Notes: generated by a model not told the origin, from the letters alone. A stretch of DNA of 64,000 nt from Sphingomonas sp. Leaf21 (GCF_916858675.1 NZ_CAKASM010000004.1:62001-126000), one strand, 5' to 3'. Positions 17,551 to 25,484 are shown, counted from the first letter of the stretch. Translations and numbers: made by a program.

Positions 17551-18000
17551 GAGTCCACTGCCACTCGCCTACTGGGGAGGGCCTGGGTTTCCGGCACGCG
17601 CCACGCACCCGAACCCGCTTCCGGCAAAACTCGAAAAGCAGAAGCGGCGGGCTTAACCCGAAACCGTGTCCCCTCCCCCAACCCCCTCCCGCCTGCGGGA
17701 GGGGGCTTGGTCCAGCCCTCGCCGCCAGTCCACCGCCACTCCCCTCCCGCAAGCGGGAGGGGCTGGGGGAGGGCCTGGGTCTCCTGCACGCGCCACGCAG
17801 CCGAACCCGCTTCCGGCGAAACTCCAAAAGCAACAGCGGCGGGCTTAACCCGAAACCGCGGCCCCTCCCCCAACCCCCTCCCGCCTGCGGGAGGGGGCCA
17901 GGTCCAGCTCTCGCCGCCAGTCCGTCGCCACTCCCCTCCCGCAAGCGGGAGGGGCTGGGGGAGGGCCTGGGTCTCCCGCACGCGCCACGCTCCCGAACCG
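17551..18000. repeat. Tandem array of a 192-bp repeat with paired hairpins
   Basis: The phrase GGGCCTGGGT recurs at 17579, 17771 and 17963, an exact 192-bp period. Each unit carries CCCCCTCCCGCCTGCGGGAGGGGG (a 24-bp near-palindrome; at 17682 and 17874) and CCCCTCCCGC-AA-GCGGGAGGGG (at 17741 and 17933). A degenerate partial copy begins near 17551. Because 192 is divisible by three, reading frames stay open across the array on both strands, but the predicted peptides are low-complexity and only mirror the repeat. It fills most of the 680-nt gap between the divergent ligase and acyl carrier protein genes. Confidence 0.9.
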
Positions 18001-18153
18001 TCTGCCAGCAACGCCACGATCGAAGCCGCCACCTTGTCCCACCGCAACCCCGAAGCCTTCGCCGGTTGCCCAACGCCCGTCGCCGCACTAACGCTTGTCG
18101 CAGAGACACGAACAGCGGGACGACAGGGTTTGGAACTCCAGGCGAGCGGAGAT

Positions 18154-18402
18154 GTGGAGGCGACGGTGCGCGGCGTGCTGGCCGATGTGCTGGGGCTGTT
18201 GCCGGAGCGCGTCGCGGGCTTTCATGCCGGGACGCCGCTGTTCGGCGCGCTTCCCGAACTGGACTCGATGGCCGTCGCGGGCGTGCTGACCGAGCTCGAG
18301 GATCGGCTCGGCATCCTGATCGAGGATGACGAGGTCGATGGCGAGATGCTGGAGACATTCGGCCAGCTCGTCGCCTTCGCCAACGCCAAGGCGCCCGCTT
18401 GA
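18154..18402 (+). CDS. Acyl carrier protein, exosortase A system-associated
   Basis: An 82-residue acyl carrier protein. Ser38 in ELDSMAV is the predicted phosphopantetheine attachment site, and the four-helix pattern and acidic character fit the family. The frame is open far upstream through the repeat array, so the start is uncertain. GTG at 18154 places the first helix (VEATVRGVLADVLGL) at the N-terminus as in relatives; TTG at 18130 is the alternative. The stop overlaps the next gene. It probably carries the acyl group activated by the divergent ligase. Confidence 0.85.
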   Translation: MEATVRGVLADVLGLLPERVAGFHAGTPLFGALPELDSMAVAGVLTELEDRLGILIEDDEVDGEMLETFGQLVAFANAKAPA

Positions 18403-19094
18403 TCGACCATTATGACTGGCCCGGCGGGCGCGAGGCGATGTTGCGCTTCGGTCCCGCCCAGGGGCCGGTCGTCCTGGTCGCGCTGCCTTTCTGGGAAGAG
18501 GCCAATCGCATGCGCAGCGTCGCGGTGGCGATGCTGCGGCGGCTCGCCGATCACGGCATCGGCGGCGCGCTGCCCGACTGGCCGGGCACGGGGGAAAGCC
18601 TGGTCGAGACCGAACGCACCAGCCTGATGCAATGGCGTGACGCGCACCAGGCGGCGGCCGAGGCGCTGGGCGATCGCCGTTGCTATGGCGTGTCGATCCG
18701 GGGGGGAGCGTTGGTCGACGGCTTCGCGCTGCTGGCGGGGCGGTGGCACCTGACGCCGATGACAGGCGAAGCCGTGCTGCGCGACGTGATCCGGCTACGC
18801 GCGGCGGCGGGTCTGCGCGGCGACGACCATGGCCTGTTCGGGGCGGAGTCCCCCGTCCGGGTCGCGGGCAATCGCGTATCGCCGCATTTCCTGGCGGGAC
18901 TGGCGGGCATGGTGCCGTTCGATGAGCCGGACACCCCCCGCCGCGTCGTCCGGCTCGGCCATGACCGCGCCGCCGCCGACCGTGTGATCGACGCCGTCCC
19001 CCCCTGGCGCCGCGCCGAACCGCAGGACGACCCGGCGCTGGCGACGATATTGGCGCAGGACATCGCCTCATGGATCGCCGCATGCGAAGGCTGA
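18399..19094 (+). CDS. Exosortase A system-associated hydrolase 2-like protein
   Basis: A 231-residue alpha/beta hydrolase-fold protein. Near the N-terminus it has LPFWEEANRMRSV and GALPDWPGTGES, the signature of the exosortase A hydrolase 2 family. A nucleophile-like turn is CYGVSIRGG. It is somewhat short for the family, and the canonical His near the C-terminus is not obvious. The TTG start at 18399 overlaps the acyl carrier protein stop (TTGA); a downstream ATG in EAMLRF would lose the first strand. It may release or transfer the acyl group carried by the acyl carrier protein, which is an inference from position. Confidence 0.8.
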   Translation: MIDHYDWPGGREAMLRFGPAQGPVVLVALPFWEEANRMRSVAVAMLRRLADHGIGGALPDWPGTGESLVETERTSLMQWRDAHQAAAEALGDRRCYGVSIRGGALVDGFALLAGRWHLTPMTGEAVLRDVIRLRAAAGLRGDDHGLFGAESPVRVAGNRVSPHFLAGLAGMVPFDEPDTPRRVVRLGHDRAAADRVIDAVPPWRRAEPQDDPALATILAQDIASWIAACEG

Positions 19095-19906
19095 TCGCCT
19101 TTCCCTGCCACGACGCCACCCTGTTCGGCACGCTGGACGAGGGGACGCAGCCGACCGGACTGCTCATCGTATCGGGTGGCAACGAACCGCGCATGGGCGC
19201 CCATCGCGGCCAGTCGATAGTGGCGGCGCGGATCGCCGCGCGGGGCTATCCGGTGTTCCGCTTCGACCGGCGGGGGGTCGGCGACAGCGAGGGGGTGAAT
19301 GGCGGCTGGGAGACGAGCGGCCCCGACATCGCCGCTGCCGCTGCGGCCTTTGCCGAGCATGGCGGCTGTAGCCACATGGTCGGCTTCGGCAATTGCGACG
19401 CCGCCGCCGCCCTCGCGCTGTTCGGGCAGGAGGCTGGACTGGCGCGCATTCTCCTGTCCAATCCGTGGCTGGCCGACGAGCCCGATCCCCTGCCCCCGGC
19501 CGCCGCGATCCGCCGCCATTATGCGCGCAAGCTCATCGATCCGCGCGAATGGCTCCGGCTGGCTCGCGGCGCGGTGGACATGGGCAAGCTGCGCCAGGGA
19601 TTGACCAAGATCGCCGCGCCCCCCGCCCCGCTCGACGCGACGGCGGCACCGCTGCTCGGGGCGATCGCCGGATGGGGCGCGGATGCCGACATCGTCGTCG
19701 CGCGGGGCGATGCGACGGGCGTGGCATTCCGCGCGGCGGCACGGAGCCAGAACTTCGCGATCGAAGCGCTTCCGACGGACTCGCACAGCTATGCCGACGC
19801 GCTCGACCGGCTCGAGCGAGCGATCCTCGCGCGTCTTGCCGCTCCGATATCGGACGGGGCGAGCCGAGATCGCGACGTCGCACGGGAACTGAAAAATAGC
19901 GGTTAA
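19070..19906 (+). CDS. Exosortase A system-associated hydrolase 1
   Basis: A 278-residue alpha/beta hydrolase with the family N-terminal pattern FPCHDATLFGTLDEG and LLIVSGGNEPRMGAHRGQS. FDRRGVGDSEG follows. The nucleophile elbow is GFGNCDAA, with cysteine in place of the usual serine; a Cys elbow also occurs in dienelactone hydrolases. ATG at 19070 has AGGA 9 nt upstream; ATG at 19082 fits the family start equally well. It overlaps the previous gene by 25 nt, so the three rightward genes form one operon. The substrate is unknown. Confidence 0.87.
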   Translation: MDRRMRRLIAFPCHDATLFGTLDEGTQPTGLLIVSGGNEPRMGAHRGQSIVAARIAARGYPVFRFDRRGVGDSEGVNGGWETSGPDIAAAAAAFAEHGGCSHMVGFGNCDAAAALALFGQEAGLARILLSNPWLADEPDPLPPAAAIRRHYARKLIDPREWLRLARGAVDMGKLRQGLTKIAAPPAPLDATAAPLLGAIAGWGADADIVVARGDATGVAFRAAARSQNFAIEALPTDSHSYADALDRLERAILARLAAPISDGASRDRDVARELKNSG

Positions 19907-19981
19907 TATGTTTTAAGATCAGGATTTTTACCGGAACGGCTCTCCGCCCCGTTTATTGGACCGGGCAAGGAGAGACGGTCC

Positions 19982-20839
19982 ATGAACGAACGCCCTACCC
20001 CACCCCAGCCAGAGCAGCAGCAGGCCATGCCCGGCCAGACCGAGGCGATGGACCCGCGCCCCGATCATGGCGAGCATAGCTATGTCGGCCATGGCAAGCT
20101 GACCGACAAGAGGGCGATCATCACCGGTGCGGACAGCGGCATCGGTCGCGCGGTCGCCATCGCCTTCGCGCGGGAGGGCGCGGATGTGGTGATCGCCTAT
20201 CTCTCGGAGGACGAGGACGCGGCCGAAACCCAGCGGCTGGTCGAGCAGGCGGGCCGAAAGGCGCTTCTGATCCCCGGCGATGTGAGCGATCCGGCGCATT
20301 GCCGCACCATCGTCGAACGCACCGTCCAGACCTTTGGCCGGGTCGACATATTGGTCAACAACGCCGCGCATCAGGCGAGTTTCCAGAAGGTCGAGGACAT
20401 CAGCGACGAGGAGTGGGAGGTAACCTTCGCCACCAACATCCATGCGATGTTCTATCTGGTGAAGGCCGCGCTGCCGCATATGGGCGAGGGTTCGTCGATC
20501 ATCAACACGACCTCGATCAACGCGGACAAGCCCAACCAGCAGTTGCTGGCCTATGCGACGACCAAGGGCGCGATTCACAATTTCACCGCCGGGCTGGCGC
20601 AGATGCTCGCCGAGAGGAAGATCCGGGTGAACGCCGTGGCGCCGGGCCCGGTCTGGACGCCCTTGATCCCGTCCACCATGCCACCCGAAGCGGTGAAGAG
20701 TTTCGGCCAGCAGACGCCGATGGGCCGCGCCGCGCAGCCCGCCGAACTCGCGCCGCCCTATGTCCTGCTGGCGAGCGGCGAGGCCAGCTACATCAGCGGC
20801 GCGACGATCCCCGTAACCGGCGGCACCCCCTTCCTCTGA
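19982..20839 (+). CDS. SDR family oxidoreductase (general stress protein 39-like)
   Basis: A 285-residue short-chain dehydrogenase. The first 40 residues are a polar Gln/Pro-rich extension. The NAD(P) motif TGADSGIGR follows, then NNAA, catalytic Ser in NTTSIN, and YATTK with catalytic Tyr and Lys. The C-terminus SYISGATIPVTGG is typical of the YhdF/YdaD/GSP39 type, which is often part of general stress regulons. AAGGAGAG lies about 8 nt before the ATG. A 24-nt gap separates it from the ferritin-like gene downstream. The substrate is unknown. Confidence 0.9.
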   Translation: MNERPTPPQPEQQQAMPGQTEAMDPRPDHGEHSYVGHGKLTDKRAIITGADSGIGRAVAIAFAREGADVVIAYLSEDEDAAETQRLVEQAGRKALLIPGDVSDPAHCRTIVERTVQTFGRVDILVNNAAHQASFQKVEDISDEEWEVTFATNIHAMFYLVKAALPHMGEGSSIINTTSINADKPNQQLLAYATTKGAIHNFTAGLAQMLAERKIRVNAVAPGPVWTPLIPSTMPPEAVKSFGQQTPMGRAAQPAELAPPYVLLASGEASYISGATIPVTGGTPFL

Positions 20840-20863
20840 TCCCAACCCAAGGAGCGATGATCC

Positions 20864-21385
20864 ATGGCATCCCTACCCAATGACGTCGTCGCGGCGGTCT
20901 TCGTCGCCGGCCTGAAGAACGCCCATGCCGTCGAGCATCAGGCGCTGGCGCTGATCGACCGGCAACTCGATCATCTGTCCAACTATCCCGACGTGGCCGA
21001 TCATCTGCGGATGCACCGGGGCGAAACGGAGCAGCAGATTGTCCGGCTGGAGGATATCCTCGATGGCTTCAACGAAAGCCGGTCGCTGCTGAAGGATGCG
21101 GCGCTCAGCTTGTCTGGCAATATGGCCGCGCTCGGGCACACCTTCGCCCCCGACGAGATCCTGAAGAACAGCTTTGCGAACTTCGCCTTCGAGAATTTCG
21201 AGGCGGCCAGCTATAAATCCTTGTTGACCATCGCCGATGTCGGCGGGTTCGGCACCGCCACGCCGCTGCTGACCCAATCGCTGAACGAAGAGCTTTCGAT
21301 GGCCGCCTGGGTCGACGAGAACAATGCGACGCTTACCCGCCGCTATCTGGAACGCCGCGCGGCGGGGGAAACCGCGAGCCACTGA
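20864..21385 (+). CDS. YciF-type ferritin-like domain protein (DUF892)
   Basis: A 173-residue all-helical protein resembling the YciE/YciF ferritin-like family. EHQALALIDRQLDHL and RMHRGETEQQIVRLEDIL supply the His/Glu positions that in ferritin-like folds bind a metal pair, and two more helices follow. Members are stress-induced in several bacteria; the biochemical role is unsettled. AAGGAG sits 9 nt before the ATG. It is very probably co-transcribed with the dehydrogenase upstream. Confidence 0.85.
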   Translation: MASLPNDVVAAVFVAGLKNAHAVEHQALALIDRQLDHLSNYPDVADHLRMHRGETEQQIVRLEDILDGFNESRSLLKDAALSLSGNMAALGHTFAPDEILKNSFANFAFENFEAASYKSLLTIADVGGFGTATPLLTQSLNEELSMAAWVDENNATLTRRYLERRAAGETASH

Positions 21386-21471
21386 TCGGCGGTCTCGCTA
21401 TCGAAAGCGGCGAGCCAGGCACGCTGCCGGGGTCGTTTGAACGAGAGCCTCTTCAGAAAGCGGACATGAAC

Positions 21472-21499
21472 CCGCCCCGAGCCATCCGGCCCGGGGCGG
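21472..21499. terminator. GC-rich stem-loop between convergent genes
   Basis: CCGCCCCG and CGGGGCGG form a perfect 8-bp stem with a 12-nt loop between the ferritin-like gene and the convergent small membrane protein gene. No T-run follows on either strand, so intrinsic termination is only possible, not clear. Confidence 0.4.
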
Positions 21500-21506
21500 T
21501 GTCGCA

Positions 21507-21884
21507 TCAGGCACCGACCGGTATCGTCTTGCCCGTCGTCCGGTCCAGCGCCCTGGCGGTCAACAGGTCCAGCGCGGTGGCGACCGCCACGAATCCGATC
21601 GCGCCCCATATCGCCTGCCGACCCGGTGAGCGTCGCGCCGAAAAGGCCAGCGTCCCCAGATCGAGCAGGTCGCCCGCCACCCGGTTCCACACCCGTGCCG
21701 AATGGGCCGGAGCCTGGAGCAGGCCGACGCCGGCCACCACCTCGCGTATGCCATAGGCTTTGACGGTCCGGGCGCCTCCCGGCACGGACAGGCGCTCGGC
21801 GATCCGGCGCGAGGCGAACAGTTCGGCGGCACCGAGCGCGAGCGAAAAGAGGCCGAGGCCCAAGCTGACGGATTTGGCGTTCAT
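21507..21884 (-). CDS. Small multi-pass membrane protein
   Basis: A 125-residue hydrophobic protein with about four membrane segments: residues 5-20, 45-60, 75-90 and 95-112. The N-terminus resembles the membrane part found before SRPBCC (cyclase/dehydrase-like) domains in some alphaproteobacteria (GLGLFSLALGAAELFASRRIAERL). ATG at 21884 has GAGGG 6 nt upstream; a longer frame starting at 21920 lacks such a site. A possible EcfG-type promoter lies 34 nt upstream. The function is unknown; stress-related by position only. Confidence 0.7.
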   Translation of the reverse strand: MNAKSVSLGLGLFSLALGAAELFASRRIAERLSVPGGARTVKAYGIREVVAGVGLLQAPAHSARVWNRVAGDLLDLGTLAFSARRSPGRQAIWGAIGFVAVATALDLLTARALDRTTGKTIPVGA

Positions 21885-21918
21885 GATGATCCCTCGTCGA
21901 TGAAGTGGGTCTCCGGGC

Positions 21919-21944
21919 AACGCGAGCCCCCCTCGAGCCTTTCC
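21919..21944 (-). promoter_or_regulatory. Possible EcfG-type general stress promoter
   Basis: On the minus strand GGAAA, a 17-nt spacer and CGTT lie upstream of the small membrane protein gene. The alphaproteobacterial EcfG consensus is GGAAC-N16/17-CGTT, so one base of the -35 box differs. The -10 box ends 34 nt before the ATG. Neighbouring SDR and YciF-like genes are typical members of such regulons. Confidence 0.3.
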
Positions 21945-22053
21945 ACAAATCGATATAGGTCAGTCACTTAATCCCATATCGACAGCAGCGGCCGATCGGT
22001 GCCGAGCCAATCCTGCACTTGCCTCAATTGTCCTGCTCGGCCAGTCTGATGCG

Positions 22054-23328
22054 ATGATCCTTCCCCTGCTCCTCGCCGCCGCCGCCCCCGCCGCCGCGAC
22101 GCCCGCCGCCGCCCCGTCCCCCGCCCGATTGAAAGCCGATGTCGAGGCACTGGTCGGTTTCGGCACGCGGCACACCGCCTCCACCGTCGGCGATCCCAAG
22201 CGCGGTATCGGCGCGGCGCGCGACTGGGCGGCCAGGCAGTTCGAGACGATCGGTCAGGGCTGTAACGGCTGCATCACCGTCGAGCGGATCAATCGCCGCT
22301 TCATCGGCCCGCGCGCGCCGGGGGGCGTGATGGTGGAGGACGTGCTGGGCATCCAGCGCGGCCGCGATCCCAACCGCGTGGTCATCGTCGGCGCGCATAT
22401 CGACAGCCGGGTGACCGACGTGATGGATACGACCTCGGACGCGCCGGGTGCCAATGACGATGCCTCGGGCGTGGCGCTGGTCCTGGAGGCGGCGCGGCAT
22501 TTGTCCAAGCAGCAATTCGACGCGACCATCGTCTATGCCGTCTTCTCGGGGGAGGAACAGGGGCTGTGGGGCGCGACCCTGCTCGCCGACACCGCCAAGG
22601 CACGCAACTGGCGCGTCTCGGCGATGCTGAACAACGATATCGTCGGCAACACGGTCGGCCAGGGCGGCGTGCGCGAGGCGCGATGGGTCCGCGTCTTCTC
22701 CGAGGGCATCCGATCGTCCGAGGATCTTCCCCAGCAGATGCAGCGGCGCGGCAATGGCGGCGAGGATGACGGGCCCAGCCGCGCTCTGGCCAAGGCGATC
22801 GACGGGGTCGCGGCGAAGCTGGGCGGACTCGACGTGTTCCTCGACCGGCGGCCCGACCGGTTCGGTCGTGGCGGCGATCACGAGCCGTTCCTGAAGCTCG
22901 GCTATCCCGCCGTCCGCTTCTCGGTCGCGAACGAGGATTGGGACGCGCAGCATCAGGATCTGCGCAAGGAGGGCGCGATCGCCTATGGCGATACGATCGA
23001 CAAGATGGACTTTCCCTATCTGGCGAAGGTCACCGCGATCAACATCGCCACGCTGGGTCGGCTGGCGGCGGCACCGGCCGCACCCGACAAGGTGACGATC
23101 AGCGGCGCGCTGTCCCGTGATACCCAGGTCGAATGGGCGCCGGTGCCGGGCGCGGTCCGCTACCGCGTCCACTGGCGCCGCAACGACGCGCCCGACTGGA
23201 CCCAGTCGCGTGACGTGACGGAGACCAAGGCGGTCCTGTCCCAGACCCCGGTCGACGACCATTTCGTCGGCGTGTCGGCGGTTGCGGCGAACGGGGCGGA
23301 GAGCCTGGTCACCTTCGGCGGGCGTTGA
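22054..23328 (+). CDS. Secreted M28 family peptidase
   Basis: A 424-residue zinc aminopeptidase-like protein. It opens with a short hydrophobic, alanine-rich signal (MILPLLLAAAAPAAATPAAA). The two-zinc site is visible as GAHIDSR, PGANDDASG, SGEEQGLWG, an aspartate in NNDIVGN and GGDHEPF; the catalytic acid is the first Glu of GEEQ. The last ~90 residues (VTISGALSRDTQVEWAPVPGAVRYRVHW) look like a fibronectin type III-like domain. It probably trims peptides in the periplasm or outside. Two hairpins follow the stop. Confidence 0.9.
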   Translation: MILPLLLAAAAPAAATPAAAPSPARLKADVEALVGFGTRHTASTVGDPKRGIGAARDWAARQFETIGQGCNGCITVERINRRFIGPRAPGGVMVEDVLGIQRGRDPNRVVIVGAHIDSRVTDVMDTTSDAPGANDDASGVALVLEAARHLSKQQFDATIVYAVFSGEEQGLWGATLLADTAKARNWRVSAMLNNDIVGNTVGQGGVREARWVRVFSEGIRSSEDLPQQMQRRGNGGEDDGPSRALAKAIDGVAAKLGGLDVFLDRRPDRFGRGGDHEPFLKLGYPAVRFSVANEDWDAQHQDLRKEGAIAYGDTIDKMDFPYLAKVTAINIATLGRLAAAPAAPDKVTISGALSRDTQVEWAPVPGAVRYRVHWRRNDAPDWTQSRDVTETKAVLSQTPVDDHFVGVSAVAANGAESLVTFGGR

Positions 23329-23339
23329 CGGATGGAAGT

Positions 23340-23408
23340 GGGATGCCGCCCCGAGGGAGTGAACGGAGCGGCATCCCGATTTTCAACCCGGCGTCTCTCG
23401 GGTTGAAA
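23340..23408. terminator. Two consecutive stem-loops after the M28 peptidase
   Basis: GGGATGCCGC (23340-23349) pairs with GCGGCATCCC (23368-23377) and is followed by GATTTT, a plausible intrinsic terminator for the plus strand. A second hairpin, TTTCAACCC (23381-23390 region) with GGGTTGAAA (23400-23408), follows directly and could serve the convergent gene. Confidence 0.6.
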
Positions 23409-23427
23409 GCCCCCCTGGGGGAGAGGG

Positions 23428-24411
23428 TCAGCGGCGCGACGCGCGGCCACTCGCACGGGCGCGTCGCGGCGTCGATCCTGTGATCTCGGTCGTGGTGGTC
23501 GTCGTTGTCGTGGTAACCGGCGCTCCCTGTACCACAACCGTCGTCGTCGTGGGAGCAGGATAATAATAGCCGCCATCGTAATAACCTGGCTGGCCCGAGG
23601 CGAGCGTGCCGACGGTCGTCGTGGTGGTGACGGTGGTGCCGTCGCGCGTCTCGATCCGGCGGCCCATGGCGGGCGGAGGCGGCGGGGGCGCATAGCCGTC
23701 CGAATAGGCATAACCGGGCGCGCCGTAATCGTCATAGCCCGGCGGCATGTGCCGCCGCCGGTCCTCGGCGCGGTCGATGGCATAGCCCGCCGCCGCACCG
23801 ACGCCCGCGCCGATCAGCGTACCGCCAAGCCGGTTGCCGCGCCCGGCGATGACATTGCCAGCGACCCCGCCCGCGACCGCCCCGATCGCTGCGCCGCCAA
23901 GGCCGTCGTCGCGACGCACCGGCGGCGGATAGCCCGCGCCCGCATAGGCCGATTCCCCGCTACCGTCCCAATCCAGGCCGGGCACGCTGTCATAGACGGT
24001 GCCGCGCGGATCGATCAGGATCGCATCGTCATAATAGCGCGACCAGCGATAACCCATTGGCGGCCGTGGCAAGGGATAGCGCGACCAGTCGTCGACGGCG
24101 AAGCGCCGGTCGTTCCAATAGGTGGGCAGCATGGTCCCGCGAACCGGTCGGCGATAGGCCGCCCAACCACCCGGCGCATTCGCACCGCCCCACCAGCGGC
24201 CCTCGATACGGCTGCCCCAGCGTGCGCCGCGCGCGGGCGGCGCACCGACCGTGCTGGTCGATACCACCGGGCGCGCCGGGGAAGCGGATGCGGGCGGGGC
24301 GATATCGGGACGCGGATAGCGCGCCCCCGCCTGTCCGGACGCCGGAGCACCCGACGCCAGGCCCATGGCCATGCCGGTCGACAGCGCGATCAGATGCGGC
24401 ATTCTGCGCAT
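23428..24411 (-). CDS. Envelope protein with RcnB-like and glycine-zipper regions
   Basis: A 327-residue secreted protein. A signal peptide (LIALSTGMAMGLASGAPASG) is followed by a Pro/Arg-rich segment. An RcnB-like stretch has DDWSRYPLPRPPMGYRWSRY and DAILIDPRGTVYD. A glycine-zipper segment follows (GGAAIGAVAGGVAGNVIAG, then GGTLIGAGVGAAAGY). The tail is rich in Tyr, Gly and Thr, including a nine-threonine run, and ends in basic residues. RcnB-type domains occur in periplasmic stress proteins and glycine zippers in envelope anchors. The role here is unknown. ATG at 24411 was preferred to a TTG four codons upstream. Confidence 0.75.
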   Translation of the reverse strand: MRRMPHLIALSTGMAMGLASGAPASGQAGARYPRPDIAPPASASPARPVVSTSTVGAPPARGARWGSRIEGRWWGGANAPGGWAAYRRPVRGTMLPTYWNDRRFAVDDWSRYPLPRPPMGYRWSRYYDDAILIDPRGTVYDSVPGLDWDGSGESAYAGAGYPPPVRRDDGLGGAAIGAVAGGVAGNVIAGRGNRLGGTLIGAGVGAAAGYAIDRAEDRRRHMPPGYDDYGAPGYAYSDGYAPPPPPPAMGRRIETRDGTTVTTTTTVGTLASGQPGYYDGGYYYPAPTTTTVVVQGAPVTTTTTTTTTEITGSTPRRARASGRASRR

Positions 24412-24539
24412 GGCGAGACCCAATTCCCCTGTTCATGGCCGCGACGCTCCTGTCGGGTCGCTGGCGAAACCAGGATTTGATACCAGCGGCCTAGCCGTGT
24501 CGGAAGCATCACCGCGCGTCCCGAATCGGGTCAGGCGGG

Positions 24540-25025
24540 TCAGGCGACGATGCGTGGGGCCAGCAGGGTCATCAACGCCTCACAGCCCGCCTGATCCTCC
24601 TCGTCGAAGCGACCGGGCACGGGGCTGTCGAGATCGAGCACGGCGATGACCGCGCCGTCGTGCAGGATCGGCACCACCAGTTCCGACCGGCTGGCCGCGT
24701 CGCAGGCGATATGGCCGGGGAATTCGTGGACATCGGCGACCCGCTGCGTCCGCGCGGTGGCGACGGCGGTGCCGCACACCCCCTTGCCGACGGGGATCCG
24801 GATGCACGCCGCCTTGCCCTGGAACGGCCCGAGCACGAGCTCGCCGCCAACCATGCGATAAAAGCCGGACCAGTTGAGGTCGGGCAGATACTGGCCGATC
24901 AGCGCGGCGGCGTTCGCCATGTTGGCGATGGCATCCGCCTCCCCGCTGGTCAGCGCGTCGAGCGCGACGTGAAGGTCATGATAAAGCTCCGCCTTCGATC
25001 CGGCGGCGATGTCGAACTGGTACAT
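24540..25025 (-). CDS. msrC: Free methionine-(R)-sulfoxide reductase (GAF domain)
   Basis: A 161-residue single-GAF enzyme that reduces free Met-R-sulfoxide using thioredoxin or glutaredoxin. All three cysteines of the family are present: Cys74 in KAACIRIPVG, Cys84 in KGVCGTA (resolving/catalytic region) and Cys108 in GHIACDAASRSE. NWSGFY and LGPFQGK are family signatures. ATG at 25025 (MYQFDIAAG) matches the family N-terminus; an in-frame ATG at 25046 would add seven residues. It is a stand-alone gene divergent from a small hypothetical gene. Confidence 0.93.
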   Translation of the reverse strand: MYQFDIAAGSKAELYHDLHVALDALTSGEADAIANMANAAALIGQYLPDLNWSGFYRMVGGELVLGPFQGKAACIRIPVGKGVCGTAVATARTQRVADVHEFPGHIACDAASRSELVVPILHDGAVIAVLDLDSPVPGRFDEEDQAGCEALMTLLAPRIVA

Positions 25026-25103
25026 GCGGCGGATGTACGCGGCCATGTGCCCGGCGTCATCCCCTCACTTTCCGCGAACCTGCCGGGCGCCCATATCCCG
25101 GCC

Positions 25104-25409
25104 ATGACCTTCGACCTCGGCAAGGCAATGCGTCGCAAGGAGGAGCATGAATCCGCGCGGCTGGAGGATTTCGCGTTTCGGCGGCGCGTGCGTGCCACGC
25201 GGCTGCTGGCGGAGCGACTCGATCTCGACCCGCTCCTCGTTCCGGCTTGGGTGGCCGGGCATGGCGAGGCTTCGCTGATCGATCGCCTTGCGACCCTGTC
25301 GTCCCACCGAGCCGACACGGTGGCACAGCTTTACCAGGACTGTCTCGCCAGCGCGTACCGTGAACTGGTTGCGGAACGCGGCGATCCCACCCCGCATCGG
25401 CTGGCATGA
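25104..25409 (+). CDS. Conserved-looking hypothetical protein, 101 aa
   Basis: A 101-residue, charged, probably all-helical cytoplasmic protein rich in Arg, Glu and Leu, without membrane segments or a recognised domain. It starts MTFDLGKAMRRKEEH and ends in GDPTPHRLA. No cysteine or metal motif stands out except one Cys near residue 83. It lies divergent to msrC and upstream of the galactose genes but with a 75-nt gap, so co-transcription is uncertain. The frame extends upstream over msrC, where it is antisense shadow. The function is unknown. Confidence 0.55.
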   Translation: MTFDLGKAMRRKEEHESARLEDFAFRRRVRATRLLAERLDLDPLLVPAWVAGHGEASLIDRLATLSSHRADTVAQLYQDCLASAYRELVAERGDPTPHRLA

Positions 25410-25484
25410 ACTCGGCGTTCGGCCGTGCTTGCGCGCCCCGGTTTATTGTCTTACAAATCGCCCGATAAAATGACAGGAGAGGTC

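Noticed and set aside
17521..18153. Long N-terminal extension of the acyl carrier protein and of the ligase through the repeat array.
   Set aside because: The extensions only mirror the 192-bp repeat, contain no domain, and both real proteins have natural family starts nearer their domains.
19933..19953. EcfG-type promoter GGAAC...CGTT before the SDR gene.
   Set aside because: The spacer is 12 nt, too short for the 16-17 nt expected, so it was not called.
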